A program made the translations under genes and the position numbers. Positions 1 to 5,423 of a stretch of 42,091 nt of DNA are shown here, piece after piece (within the stretch, counting starts at the first letter, position 1; each line of letters begins with the position of its first letter). The DNA lies in IMG/VR virus record IMGVR_UViG_3300025120_000148, positions 1-42,091 of that record; one strand, given 5' to 3'. The DNA comes from a virus. The notes under the pieces are model-generated. The model was given only the letters and a program-made list of their open reading frames with translations. It was not told the origin of the DNA and did no database searches.

Positions 1-237
1 ACACTATCTAGAAAAGAGGACAACGAACACGAAATAATAGAAGCTTTAAACTCTGGGTGTAATGTGTCGGCTGTATTTATGGACAAATTACCCAAAACAT
101 ACAAAGGTTTCAAGGTGGTTGACGGAGACAAAACAGACTTAGAGATGACTAAATATAAAAACGTAATACTCGGACTACTTGCAAAAGGCAAAGAGGCAAA
201 GCAAGATAAAACAGGATTTATAATTAAAAACAAATGA
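1..237 (+). CDS. C-terminal end of a GP88-like phage protein (partial)
   Basis: Open from the first base in frame 1 to a TGA, so the 5' part lies outside the window. The 78 visible residues include VVDGDKTDLEM and a closing stretch with GLLAKGKEAK followed by TGFII. From memory this pattern (a VIDGDxxD segment, then a GLxAKGKAxKD tail) resembles the end of the phage GP88 family, whose function is unknown; I could not verify it. The stop overlaps the start of the next gene as ATGA, so it belongs to the rightward early operon. Confidence 0.6.
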   Translation, partial: TLSRKEDNEHEIIEALNSGCNVSAVFMDKLPKTYKGFKVVDGDKTDLEMTKYKNVILGLLAKGKEAKQDKTGFIIKNK

Positions 238-452
238 AAGAAAATATTTTACAAACAAACGATTTAATAAATGACTTTATAATTTACGTTTTAAAATTTT
301 ACAATGACAAAGACGGAATATATCCAACAGCAAACAAACAAACAATATTTAAATGCTGTGATGAATTTATTAAAGATGCCTTAGAGAATCAAAAGCCGTT
401 ATACTTTGACTCAATAGATAGAGAAGAAATATTTAAAAAATTAACAAAATGA
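234..452 (+). CDS. Small hypothetical protein, 72 aa
   Basis: Starts with an ATGA overlap on the previous stop and ends with an ATGA overlap on the next gene, which strongly supports translation. The product is soluble and mixed-charge, with a C-terminal FDSIDREEIFKKL helix. Similar FDSIDRE endings occur, as far as I recall, in small unknown proteins of other Bacteroidota phages. No catalytic motif or membrane segment is visible, and no function can be assigned. Confidence 0.7.
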   Translation: MKENILQTNDLINDFIIYVLKFYNDKDGIYPTANKQTIFKCCDEFIKDALENQKPLYFDSIDREEIFKKLTK

Positions 453-559
453 GAAAAAAAACAGACTTTACAACTAAATCAAAAGACGTGTTAATATACT
501 TCGCAATAGCTTTATTTGCCTCAATATTACACGCGTATATAGTAACTAAATTAAATTAA
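449..559 (+). CDS. Single-span membrane peptide, 36 aa
   Basis: The ATG overlaps the preceding TGA (ATGA). The peptide has a basic N-terminus (MRKK), then one hydrophobic stretch at about residues 14-32 (LIYFAIALFASILHAYIV), then TKLN. This looks like a one-pass inner-membrane miniprotein. The tight coupling supports it despite its size. Function unknown; phage minis of this type sometimes act on host membrane proteins, but nothing here shows that. Confidence 0.55.
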   Translation: MRKKTDFTTKSKDVLIYFAIALFASILHAYIVTKLN

Positions 560-563
560 TAAA

Positions 564-740
564 ATGGAAAATATAATAAGAAACGTACAACACTTGAGCA
601 GAAAAATGTTCAGTAAAGAAGTGGCAAAGATGCACTATTCAAAAGACAGATTAAACGGATTTACAATGGACCAACTCCTGGAGCTTGAAAGGTGGTTTAA
701 AAAAGAAGTGTTAATTAAAAACCAAATCAAATATGAATAA
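564..740 (+). CDS. Small hypothetical protein, 58 aa
   Basis: Begins four bases after the previous stop and overlaps the next gene by 8 bases. The product is basic and probably all-helical, with LSRKMFSKEVAKMHYSKDRL followed by MDQLLELERWFKKEVL. No recognised domain. The A-rich leader (attaataaaATG) is the usual start context in this window. Not recognised beyond being a plausible small early phage protein. Confidence 0.6.
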   Translation: MENIIRNVQHLSRKMFSKEVAKMHYSKDRLNGFTMDQLLELERWFKKEVLIKNQIKYE

Positions 741-1059
741 TTACGATTTATGCAACTATCAGAATGAATGGGCTATTTTTTGTAAACAAAGCAACTGTTA
801 TGTTCTTTTTGGAAGTAAAAAACAAATGAAAAATAAAGTAAAACAATTAAATAAAATAAAAATGATAAATAATAAAGAATTAAAAAAAGGTCAAGAAATA
901 ACTATTAACATACCATTTACTTATACTATTGGCGAAGAGGGTTTTAATAGTGGTAAAGTTTTGAAAACAATTCAAGACTGTAAAGATGAAGTTCTTTCAG
1001 AAATAGAGAATGGAAACTTAAATAATGGAGAAGTATTTATGGAAGTTAGTATTAATTAA
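733..1059 (+). CDS. Hypothetical protein, 108 aa
   Basis: The start overlaps the end of the preceding gene by 8 bases. The N-terminal third has several Cys and aromatic residues (CNYQNEWAIFCKQSNCYVLFG), the middle is Lys/Asn-rich (about 25-55), and the C-terminus is acidic. No membrane segment, no nucleotide-binding motif and no recognisable family. The Cys residues are too irregular for a clear zinc finger. Part of the early operon of small genes. Confidence 0.65.
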   Translation: MNNYDLCNYQNEWAIFCKQSNCYVLFGSKKQMKNKVKQLNKIKMINNKELKKGQEITINIPFTYTIGEEGFNSGKVLKTIQDCKDEVLSEIENGNLNNGEVFMEVSIN

Positions 1060-1074
1060 ATAAAAACTAAAATT

Positions 1075-1227
1075 ATGAATATAGAATTGAAACAAGAAAA
1101 ATTAACAGTATATAAAGATGTAATAACCATTATGAATGATGGCTTAAACAATGACAGAAAATTAACATCTGAGATACTTAGAGAATTAAGATTTAAAATA
1201 GAACAACTTATAGTAAGTGATTATTAA
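1075..1227 (+). CDS. Small hypothetical protein, 50 aa
   Basis: ATG follows an A-rich leader 15 bases after the previous stop. The product is charged and helical (LKQEKLTVYKDVITIMNDGL, then SEILRELRFKIEQL), suggesting a small helical hairpin. It is followed within 6 bases by another small ORF. No function can be suggested; placement and start context are the main support. Confidence 0.5.
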   Translation: MNIELKQEKLTVYKDVITIMNDGLNNDRKLTSEILRELRFKIEQLIVSDY

Positions 1228-1233
1228 AAAAAT

Positions 1234-1335
1234 ATGGAAGAAAATAAAGCAATAACAATGTCTGTATTAATAACAGCAATAATTATATATGTATTTATAT
1301 GGACGATTAATTCAGCAATTGAACAAGCATTCTAA
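1234..1335 (+). CDS. Single-span membrane peptide, 33 aa
   Basis: Short ORF with a polar N-terminus (MEENKA) and one membrane span at about residues 7-25 (ITMSVLITAIIIYVFIWTI), ending INSAIEQAF. This is the second predicted one-pass miniprotein in the first 1.4 kb. It is the last ORF before a gap holding a promoter-like element. Very short, and AT-rich DNA easily gives hydrophobic codons, so confidence is moderate. Confidence 0.45.
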   Translation: MEENKAITMSVLITAIIIYVFIWTINSAIEQAF

Positions 1336-1345
1336 AAAAAATTAA

Positions 1346-1353
1346 TATATTAG
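1346..1353 (+). promoter_or_regulatory. Promoter -7-like box TATATTAG
   Basis: TATATTAG lies in the 48-base gap before the gene at 1384 and is one base from the Bacteroidota -7 consensus TAnnTTTG. The same octamer followed by C recurs at 2896-2903. The best upstream TTG (1319-1321) is 24 bases away, longer than the usual spacing of about 19-21, so the -33 match is weak. Confidence 0.3.
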
Positions 1354-1383
1354 CTGACGAAAATAATAATTAAATTAAACAAA

Positions 1384-1518
1384 ATGAAAATAGATAAACT
1401 TTTAAAGCAGTTGAAATGGTTCAATGATTTTGCTGATAAACTAGAACAAGAAGATCTAGAAATGTATTTAAAATCCTGCGAGTATGCAGACCAAAAAGAT
1501 AGAGATGATATATTTTAA
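1384..1518 (+). CDS. Small hypothetical protein, 44 aa
   Basis: ATG sits after an A-rich leader (attaaacaaaATG), 30 bases beyond the TATATTAG box. The product is charged and helical (KIDKLLKQLKWFNDFADKLE, then EMYLKSCEYADQKDRDDIF). No recognised domain. It overlaps the next ORF, by 35 bases if that gene uses its first ATG or by 14 bases if it uses the second. Confidence 0.5.
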   Translation: MKIDKLLKQLKWFNDFADKLEQEDLEMYLKSCEYADQKDRDDIF

Positions 1519-1666
1519 TAGAAGATTAAGGCATAAAAATTATGTCGAAAACAGAGTAACTGAACTTAGACACGAGATATGTATGGATGCTATACATAAT
1601 GGAGACATAAACCAACTAAAAAGACATTGGTTACTAAAGTACAACGAACACTTAAAACATATATAA
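1484..1666 (+). CDS. Small basic hypothetical protein, up to 60 aa
   Basis: Basic, helix-rich peptide with many Arg, His and Asn residues (MIYFNRRLRHKNYVENRVTE, then RHEICMDAIHNGDINQLKRH). An in-frame ATG at 1505 would give a 53-residue product and only a 14-base overlap with the preceding gene, which fits the local style better. The stop overlaps the next start as TAATG. The charge would suit nucleic-acid binding, but no domain is recognised. Confidence 0.5.
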   Translation: MQTKKIEMIYFNRRLRHKNYVENRVTELRHEICMDAIHNGDINQLKRHWLLKYNEHLKHI

Positions 1667-1971
1667 TGAAAGTAAAAATTCAAAACAGAATTGTCTATCA
1701 CAAATTCGCAGAGGTAGAGATATATATTGACAATGACACCTTTGAGCATTGGAAAATTGACAATGGCAAGTATTCAAGAATCCAAGATTTTCTAATAGAA
1801 AACGAGGACTTATATATAGATAAGATAGATGATAAGATAAGTAAGTCAGAATATGAGTTTGGTTTTGGCACAGGTTCAGATGCTAATTCACATTACAATT
1901 CTTGTATGAACGAATCTGAATCAGAATCTGAATGGAGATATGAAACAGAAAAAGAAGGAGGACACTTATAA
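1666..1971 (+). CDS. Hypothetical protein, 101 aa
   Basis: I place the start at the ATG at 1666, which overlaps the previous TAA (TAATG). A longer reading frame with a TTG at 1627 is open but unlikely. The N-terminal half looks beta-rich (KVKIQNRIVYHKFAEVEIYI), and the C-terminal part is very acidic with a Ser-Glu run (ESESESEW). The stop again overlaps the next ATG as TAATG. No family recognised. Confidence 0.65.
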   Translation: MKVKIQNRIVYHKFAEVEIYIDNDTFEHWKIDNGKYSRIQDFLIENEDLYIDKIDDKISKSEYEFGFGTGSDANSHYNSCMNESESESEWRYETEKEGGHL

Positions 1972-2060
1972 TGGAAGAATCAGAATGTTGTGGAGCAGAA
2001 ATCAAATGGTTTGACATATGCACCGAGTGTGGAGAACACACAGAACCTAGAGAATGTTAA
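1971..2060 (+). CDS. Cys-rich miniprotein, zinc-ribbon-like, 29 aa
   Basis: TAATG-coupled to the previous gene and preceded at 1957-1961 by GGAGG, a good Shine-Dalgarno match nine bases from the ATG and unusual in this window. The peptide has a CC pair at residues 6-7, CTECGE at 17-22 and a final Cys at 29. The paired cysteines suggest a one-metal zinc ribbon. Function unknown; could be a small regulatory or structural zinc protein. Confidence 0.55.
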   Translation: MEESECCGAEIKWFDICTECGEHTEPREC

Positions 2061-2065
2061 AGACA

Positions 2066-2122
2066 AAAGTCAACAACCAGTTTTGAGGCAGGGTCATTGA
2101 CTTTGAAAAGTGTTATTCAAAG
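2066..2122 (+). promoter_or_regulatory. Two mutually exclusive hairpins in the 2061-2152 gap
   Basis: AAAGTCAA at 2066-2073 is perfectly complementary to TTGACTTT at 2097-2104 (8 bp, 23-base loop). CTTTGAA at 2101-2107 pairs with TTCAAAG at 2116-2122 (7 bp, 8-base loop). The stems share 2101-2104, so only one can form, as in attenuators and riboswitch expression platforms. No U tract follows. It may be an RNA switch or a protein-binding leader; chance pairing cannot be excluded. Confidence 0.35.
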
Positions 2123-2152
2123 ATAGTAAAATAAAATATAAAACCAAATATA

Positions 2153-2503
2153 ATGATAAAAGAAATAGCAAACGTAATAATCAGAAATGAATATACGGAC
2201 TTAACAGATATAAGTTTATATAGTTCAAGATCTGCTGATGGATATCCAATATATGTATTAAAGGATGAAAGTGTAGGAAGGATAGTAGAAGAAGAAAATA
2301 TATTTATAAAAAAGGATGACTTAATTGATGTATTGGTAGGTGATTATATTGCGGGATACAGCTCTATGCTTGAAGTATATGTAAGTAATGACTTAATAAA
2401 AGAAGTCATTGATGAACTAGAGTTTTTACTACTTCCAGAAGAGGAGTATGAAGATGAAGATAGAAAGTATGACGAGTATAAAGATGATAAATTAACAATA
2501 TGA
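2153..2503 (+). CDS. Acidic hypothetical protein, 116 aa
   Basis: First gene after the hairpin-bearing gap. The product is strongly acidic with a Glu/Asp/Tyr-rich end (EEEYEDEDRKYDEYKDD). The body looks alpha/beta (EIANVIIRNEYTDLTDISLY, then DDLIDVLVGDYIAGY). Such acidity is seen in DNA-mimic and inhibitor proteins, but nothing here shows that role. No family recognised. Confidence 0.65.
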   Translation: MIKEIANVIIRNEYTDLTDISLYSSRSADGYPIYVLKDESVGRIVEEENIFIKKDDLIDVLVGDYIAGYSSMLEVYVSNDLIKEVIDELEFLLLPEEEYEDEDRKYDEYKDDKLTI

Positions 2504-2542
2504 AGTTTGGGTTGTTGGGGGTGGTTTGGGCTAACCCAAACT
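2504..2542 (+). terminator. G-rich inverted repeat, possible terminator or attenuator
   Basis: AGTTTGGGTT (2504-2513) and AACCCAAACT (2533-2542) form a perfect 10-bp inverted repeat starting one base after a stop codon. A competing short hairpin is GTTTGGG (2524-2530), loop CTAA, CCCAAAC (2535-2541), followed by ATTTATTTAAAAAT. The G runs (GGG, GGGGG, GG, GGG) within 22 bases could also form a two-tetrad quadruplex. This is a conspicuous G-rich island in AT-rich DNA. A leaky terminator or attenuator is my best reading. Confidence 0.4.
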
Positions 2543-2560
2543 ATTTATTTAAAAATAGAT

Positions 2561-2615
2561 CACTTTTCGTACAGTTTTTTACAGTCCGACCACTTTCTGA
2601 CCACTTTTTAACAGT
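2561..2615. repeat. Cluster of short direct repeats (CACTTT and ACAGT)
   Basis: CACTTT occurs at 2561, 2591 and 2602, the last two inside GACCACTTT copies at 2588-2596 and 2599-2607 (11-base period). ACAGT occurs at 2571, 2581 and 2611. The cluster fills the rest of the gap between 2503 and 2629. Short repeats near helical-turn spacing suggest a protein-binding array such as an operator or iterons. Nothing else was seen in the gap. Confidence 0.35.
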
Positions 2616-2628
2616 TAAAACATAAATT

Positions 2629-2754
2629 ATGAAAATAGATATAAGATCAAAAGAAAGTTTATATGTTGAATTGAATGGATATATTTATTATATTGACGAT
2701 TCAACTAATGAACAAATAATAGAAAAATGGAATACGAAAGCGATACCACAATGA
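2629..2754 (+). CDS. Small hypothetical protein, 41 aa
   Basis: First ORF after the repeat cluster. ATG follows an AT-rich leader (cataaattATG), and the stop is part of an ATGA overlap with the next gene. The peptide looks beta-rich with many Tyr and Ile residues (SLYVELNGYIYYIDDSTNEQ). Function unknown; translational coupling is the main support. Confidence 0.5.
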   Translation: MKIDIRSKESLYVELNGYIYYIDDSTNEQIIEKWNTKAIPQ

Positions 2755-2870
2755 AAGGATTAAAAGTAAATTGGATTTCTGAGTTAATTTTAAAAGAAAA
2801 ACTAAAAGACAATCCTAACCAAATGAGAATCAGAGAATTACAACTTTTATGGGATAATTTACCTGACTAA
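2751..2870 (+). CDS. Small hypothetical protein, 39 aa
   Basis: ATGA-coupled to the previous gene. Charged and helical (WISELILKEKLKDNPNQMRI, then ELQLLWDNLPD). No domain recognised. Its stop is followed within two bases by the TTTG of the best promoter candidate in the left arm, so it may close one transcription unit. Confidence 0.5.
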   Translation: MKGLKVNWISELILKEKLKDNPNQMRIRELQLLWDNLPD

Positions 2871-2871
2871 A

Positions 2872-2903
2872 TTTGGATATTACATAGACAAATATTATAT
2901 TAG
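2872..2903 (+). promoter_or_regulatory. Bacteroidota-type promoter
   Basis: TTTG at 2872-2875, a 20-base spacer, then TATATTAG at 2896-2903. This matches the -33 TTTG / -7 TAnnTTTG architecture of Bacteroidota promoters with one mismatch in the -7 box. Only nine bases separate the box from the ATG at 2913, so the transcript would be nearly leaderless. It would drive the DnaA-like, ERF and exonuclease genes. Confidence 0.45.
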
Positions 2904-2912
2904 CAAACTAAA

Positions 2913-3071
2913 ATGGCACAAAGCAAAAGACAATACGAAAATTTAATTATAATGAATAGTCACGATTTTTATGACTATGAATACTACAATTTAATACAAT
3001 CAAATGACGAAAGAAGAAGCACTTCAGAAGATAGAGAAAGTGGTTTTGGACAAGCTCCAGGTACCAGTTGA
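2913..3071 (+). CDS. Small hypothetical protein, 52 aa
   Basis: ATG nine bases after the promoter box, with leader gcaaactaaaATG. The product is polar with a Tyr-rich middle (HDFYDYEYYNLIQ) and ends PGTS. It overlaps the following gene by 68 bases, more than usual here, and the overlapping part could be read-through of the other frame. It may be a genuine leader gene or an accidental ORF. Confidence 0.35.
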   Translation: MAQSKRQYENLIIMNSHDFYDYEYYNLIQSNDERRSTSEDRESGFGQAPGTS

Positions 3072-3306
3072 AAAGTTATTTCACAGCTCTAAAAAAAGAA
3101 ATCACATAGATGCAAGGCAAATATTTTTCTACTTGTGCAAAGATAGAAACATAAGACCTTGTTACATTCAAGATTATATTCTTAGTGAACACAATCATAA
3201 GATGGCTCACTCCAATATATTATATGGACAAGCAAAAATTAAAAACTATATGAGAGTGGATACTGATCTTAGGAATCTTGTAAAGGAATTAAAATGTTCA
3301 GTCTAG
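3004..3306 (+). CDS. DnaA domain-IV-like DNA-binding protein, 100 aa
   Basis: Resembles the C-terminal DNA-binding domain of DnaA (Bac_DnaA_C, helix-turn-helix plus signature). Residues 37-45 (ARQIFFYLC) match the first helix pattern, and 63-80 (HNHKMAHSNILYGQAKIK) align with the DnaA signature GRDHTTVxHAxxKI, then D86-L96 matches the closing helix. The AAA+ ATPase part is absent, so it can bind DNA but not melt it. It sits just before the recombination genes and overlaps the next gene by 13 bases. It may mark the phage origin or act as a repressor. Confidence 0.6.
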   Translation: MTKEEALQKIEKVVLDKLQVPVEKLFHSSKKRNHIDARQIFFYLCKDRNIRPCYIQDYILSEHNHKMAHSNILYGQAKIKNYMRVDTDLRNLVKELKCSV

Positions 3307-3737
3307 AAGAAATCTGGAGCCAAGCCAACAACACTAGGTCTACTATTTTTATGGATAACAGTAAGTTTGAAAAAGCTATTATTCATAAGGGTATTAAGAT
3401 AACCAATGAAAGGGGTGTTTATACGATAGTCAAATCATCGAGTTCTTATTACGATGAGATAGCTGACGAAGAGTATGACATCTTTCTAGAGAAGGGCTGG
3501 GTTATAGGCAGATTAAATGTCTTAATGAACGAATGCGAAGAAGAACTAGATAGTTTATTTATAAAAATTAGGAATTGTTACCAAGATAACAATCGAAAGT
3601 CTTTACTTTTCTACAAAACACGAAAAGAGAAGGTACTAAGTAGGTACAGTAAATATCATAAACAATTAAATCAAATCAATGGAAAAGTTAATGAAAATCC
3701 AATCGGAGTTAAAAGCTCCAAAGAACCAATACAATAG
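3294..3737 (+). CDS. Hypothetical protein next to ERF, 147 aa
   Basis: Soluble protein with a beta-rich first half (FEKAIIHKGIKITNERGVYT) and a long helical C-terminal half carrying many Lys and Glu residues, ending in a likely coiled coil (RKEKVLSRYSKYHKQLNQI). It overlaps the ERF start by 59 bases, and the last 20 residues are read from the ERF start region, so its true end is constrained by the overlap. No known domain; context suggests a recombination accessory role. Confidence 0.65.
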   Translation: MFSLEEIWSQANNTRSTIFMDNSKFEKAIIHKGIKITNERGVYTIVKSSSSYYDEIADEEYDIFLEKGWVIGRLNVLMNECEEELDSLFIKIRNCYQDNNRKSLLFYKTRKEKVLSRYSKYHKQLNQINGKVNENPIGVKSSKEPIQ

Positions 3738-4236
3738 TTTTGGTAAATACAAGTATCGTTCTTGTGAGGACATACTTGAGGCTCTAAAGCCTATACTTAA
3801 GAAGCACAATGCATCTATTACTTTATCTGACTCGGTCAATGAGTATGGTGGTATTATAACTATAGTTACAACTGCTACTATAATGGATAATAAGTCAGAG
3901 CAAAGTGTTTCAGTTACTGCGTGTGCAGGTGTTGATCCATCTAGAAAAGGAATGGATATTGCCCAAAGTTTTGGTAGCAGTAGTTCATATTCTAGAAAAT
4001 ATGCCTTAAATGGTTTATTATTAATAGATGACACTAATGATCCTGACACAACCAATGACCATAAGACAACTTATACTGAGAAAGCTAAGTTAGATATTGG
4101 TGATGACAAATGGGGAGATTGCTTGAAGTATGTCATAGATAACAAGCACTTGGGTTTTGATGGAGTAGTAGATAGACTAAAGAAGAAGTATATTTTATCT
4201 GCAAAAGCAATTAAAACTATTAAGACTTATGTTTGA
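3679..4236 (+). CDS. erf: ERF-family single-strand DNA annealing protein
   Basis: Anneals complementary single strands in phage recombination and genome circularisation. Residues 1-125 follow the ERF pattern: the opening helix with KIQSELKAPKNQYNSFGKYK, then YRSCEDILEALKPILKKH, a beta strand ITIVTTATI, and the AQSFGSSSSYSRKYALNGLL segment that is highly characteristic of ERF proteins. The C-terminal 60 residues are a variable tail. The next gene, a RecE-like exonuclease, overlaps by 8 bases, giving the usual annealase-exonuclease pair. An in-frame ATG at 3691 is a less likely start. Confidence 0.9.
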   Translation: MEKLMKIQSELKAPKNQYNSFGKYKYRSCEDILEALKPILKKHNASITLSDSVNEYGGIITIVTTATIMDNKSEQSVSVTACAGVDPSRKGMDIAQSFGSSSSYSRKYALNGLLLIDDTNDPDTTNDHKTTYTEKAKLDIGDDKWGDCLKYVIDNKHLGFDGVVDRLKKKYILSAKAIKTIKTYV

Positions 4237-4972
4237 TGTTAAGGAAACCCTCCTTAAACTACAAGAAGACAAAGATTACTACGGAGATTTTGGCAGACAG
4301 TTCTTATCTAACTCAGATATTTACAGTCTGTTGAATGATCCTAGAAACTTTAGAAAGCAGTCTAAGGAAACTAAAGCAATGATAATGGGTAGGTACTTTC
4401 ACGTATCTATGTTGGAACCACATAAGTTAGATGACTTTGTAGTTATTGACTCTACTAGTAGAAATACTAAAAACTATAAGGACCAATTAAAAGATACTGG
4501 TTTGTCCATTGCTTTATTGCAACAAGAGGCAGATCATTTAGATGAGTTGGTGGAGATAATGAAAAGTAATTTGACTTTTTATGAAGCCATTTATAATAGT
4601 AAGAACCGATACGAGGTACCTTCGATAAGAGAAATACAAGGTGCTATGTGGAAGGGAAAAGCTGATATACTTCATCCGGATAGAATTATAGATATCAAAA
4701 CAACCTCTGACATCTCTAAGTTTAAGTACTCTGCAAAGAAATACAATTACGACAGTCAGGCTTATATATACCAAAAGTTATTTGGAGTACCTGTGGTTTT
4801 TTATGCCATAGATAAAACAAATAAGATGCTTGGAATATTTGAACCTACTGAAGAATTTATTAGTGGTGGAGAAGAAAAAGTAGAGAGAGCTTTAGGAATT
4901 TATAATAATTTTTTCAGTGAGAATGCCACTGAGAATATAGAAGAGTTCTTCATTTATGAAGAGTTACACTAG
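4229..4972 (+). CDS. RecE-like PD-(D/E)XK exonuclease
   Basis: Predicted 5'-3' double-strand exonuclease that makes single strands for the ERF annealase. The N-terminal part holds the LSNSDIYSLLNDPRNFR helix and MGRYFHVSMLEP, typical of RecE/DUF3799-type nucleases. The catalytic core lies at about 140-185: GKADIL, then IIDIKTTSD (the D-x-K motif), then NYDSQAYIYQKLF with the QxxxY element. Length 247 aa fits the family. Overlaps ERF by 8 bases. Confident on family; substrate is inferred from context. Confidence 0.85.
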   Translation: MFDVKETLLKLQEDKDYYGDFGRQFLSNSDIYSLLNDPRNFRKQSKETKAMIMGRYFHVSMLEPHKLDDFVVIDSTSRNTKNYKDQLKDTGLSIALLQQEADHLDELVEIMKSNLTFYEAIYNSKNRYEVPSIREIQGAMWKGKADILHPDRIIDIKTTSDISKFKYSAKKYNYDSQAYIYQKLFGVPVVFYAIDKTNKMLGIFEPTEEFISGGEEKVERALGIYNNFFSENATENIEEFFIYEELH

Positions 4973-4989
4973 AAGTCTACACTAGTTAA

Positions 4990-5019
4990 TTTGTAGATAT
5001 TAATTTAAATATATATAGT
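4990..5019 (+). promoter_or_regulatory. Possible promoter before the 5021 gene
   Basis: TTTG at 4990-4993, an 18-base spacer and TATATAGT at 5012-5019, one base before the ATG at 5021. The -7 box matches TAnnTTTG poorly (TAta then TAGT). The layout resembles the better candidate at 2872-2903. It lies in the 48-base gap after the exonuclease gene. Confidence 0.25.
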
Positions 5020-5020
5020 T

Positions 5021-5251
5021 ATGAGCAAAGAAAAAGTGTTTGCTGATGGGTTTATTTTTAAAACCCGAGATACTCAACCTGATTGGGTTGTTGGATCAAT
5101 GTCTGTTAAAGTTGAGGATGCGATAGTATTCCTTAAGGATAACAACAAAAATGGATGGGTTAACTTAAATGTTAACACCTCAAAGTCTGGAAAGAAATAC
5201 GTTGAACTAGACACGTTTGAACCTACCAAGAAAACTGAGGACCTATTTTAA
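5021..5251 (+). CDS. Small conserved-looking protein, 76 aa
   Basis: Compact alpha/beta protein: VFADGFIFKTRDTQPDWVVG, then SVKVEDAIVFLKDNN, NGWVNLNV and a strand KKYVELDTFEP. From memory, similar proteins travel with ERF and exonuclease genes in Bacteroidota phages, without an assigned function. A single-strand-binding or replication accessory role is possible from position alone. The last ORF before the repeat-rich gap at 5252-5423. Confidence 0.65.
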   Translation: MSKEKVFADGFIFKTRDTQPDWVVGSMSVKVEDAIVFLKDNNKNGWVNLNVNTSKSGKKYVELDTFEPTKKTEDLF

Positions 5252-5260
5252 ACTATAACT

Positions 5261-5420
5261 GTGACGGAAATGACGATTTTTTTGAAATATTTTGTAATAA
5301 ATGTAATTGGGTATACTGCCTTATTCTTTTTACTATTTTTTCTTATAGAAATCGTCACTTTCATCACAAAGAGTATTAAAAAATTGTAAATCAACAAGTT
5401 AAGTAATTTTAAATCGTCAC
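5261..5420. repeat. TGACGATTT inverted and direct repeats upstream of the primase-helicase
   Basis: Arm 5261-5279 is the reverse complement of 5349-5367 at 16 of 19 bases, with an identical TGACGATTT / AAATCGTCA core. A third copy, AAATCGTCAC, lies at 5411-5420, directly repeating 5349-5358, just before the ATG at 5424. The stretch between is T-rich and AT-rich. Repeats flanking AT-rich DNA beside a replication initiator gene suggest an origin or an operator controlling the primase-helicase. Confidence 0.45.
5270..5389 (+). CDS. Possible single-span membrane peptide, 39 aa
   Basis: An ATG inside the left repeat arm opens a 39-residue frame: MTIFLKYFVINVIGYTALFF, continuing hydrophobic to about residue 32, then basic (TKSIKKL). 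It has the look of a one-pass membrane peptide like those at 449 and 1234. However, T-rich DNA gives Phe, Leu and Ile codons by default, and the frame lies between the repeat arms, so it may be non-coding. Confidence 0.3.
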   Translation: MTIFLKYFVINVIGYTALFFLLFFLIEIVTFITKSIKKL

Positions 5421-5423
5421 AGT

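Noticed and set aside
1627-1665. TTG extension of the 1666 gene
   Set aside because: The ATG at 1666 forms the TAATG overlap used by its neighbours; the extension duplicates the preceding gene's coding DNA.
3666-4055. Minus-strand ORF over the ERF gene
   Set aside because: Shadow of the ERF gene, whose protein signature is clear; opposite strand to a tightly packed operon.
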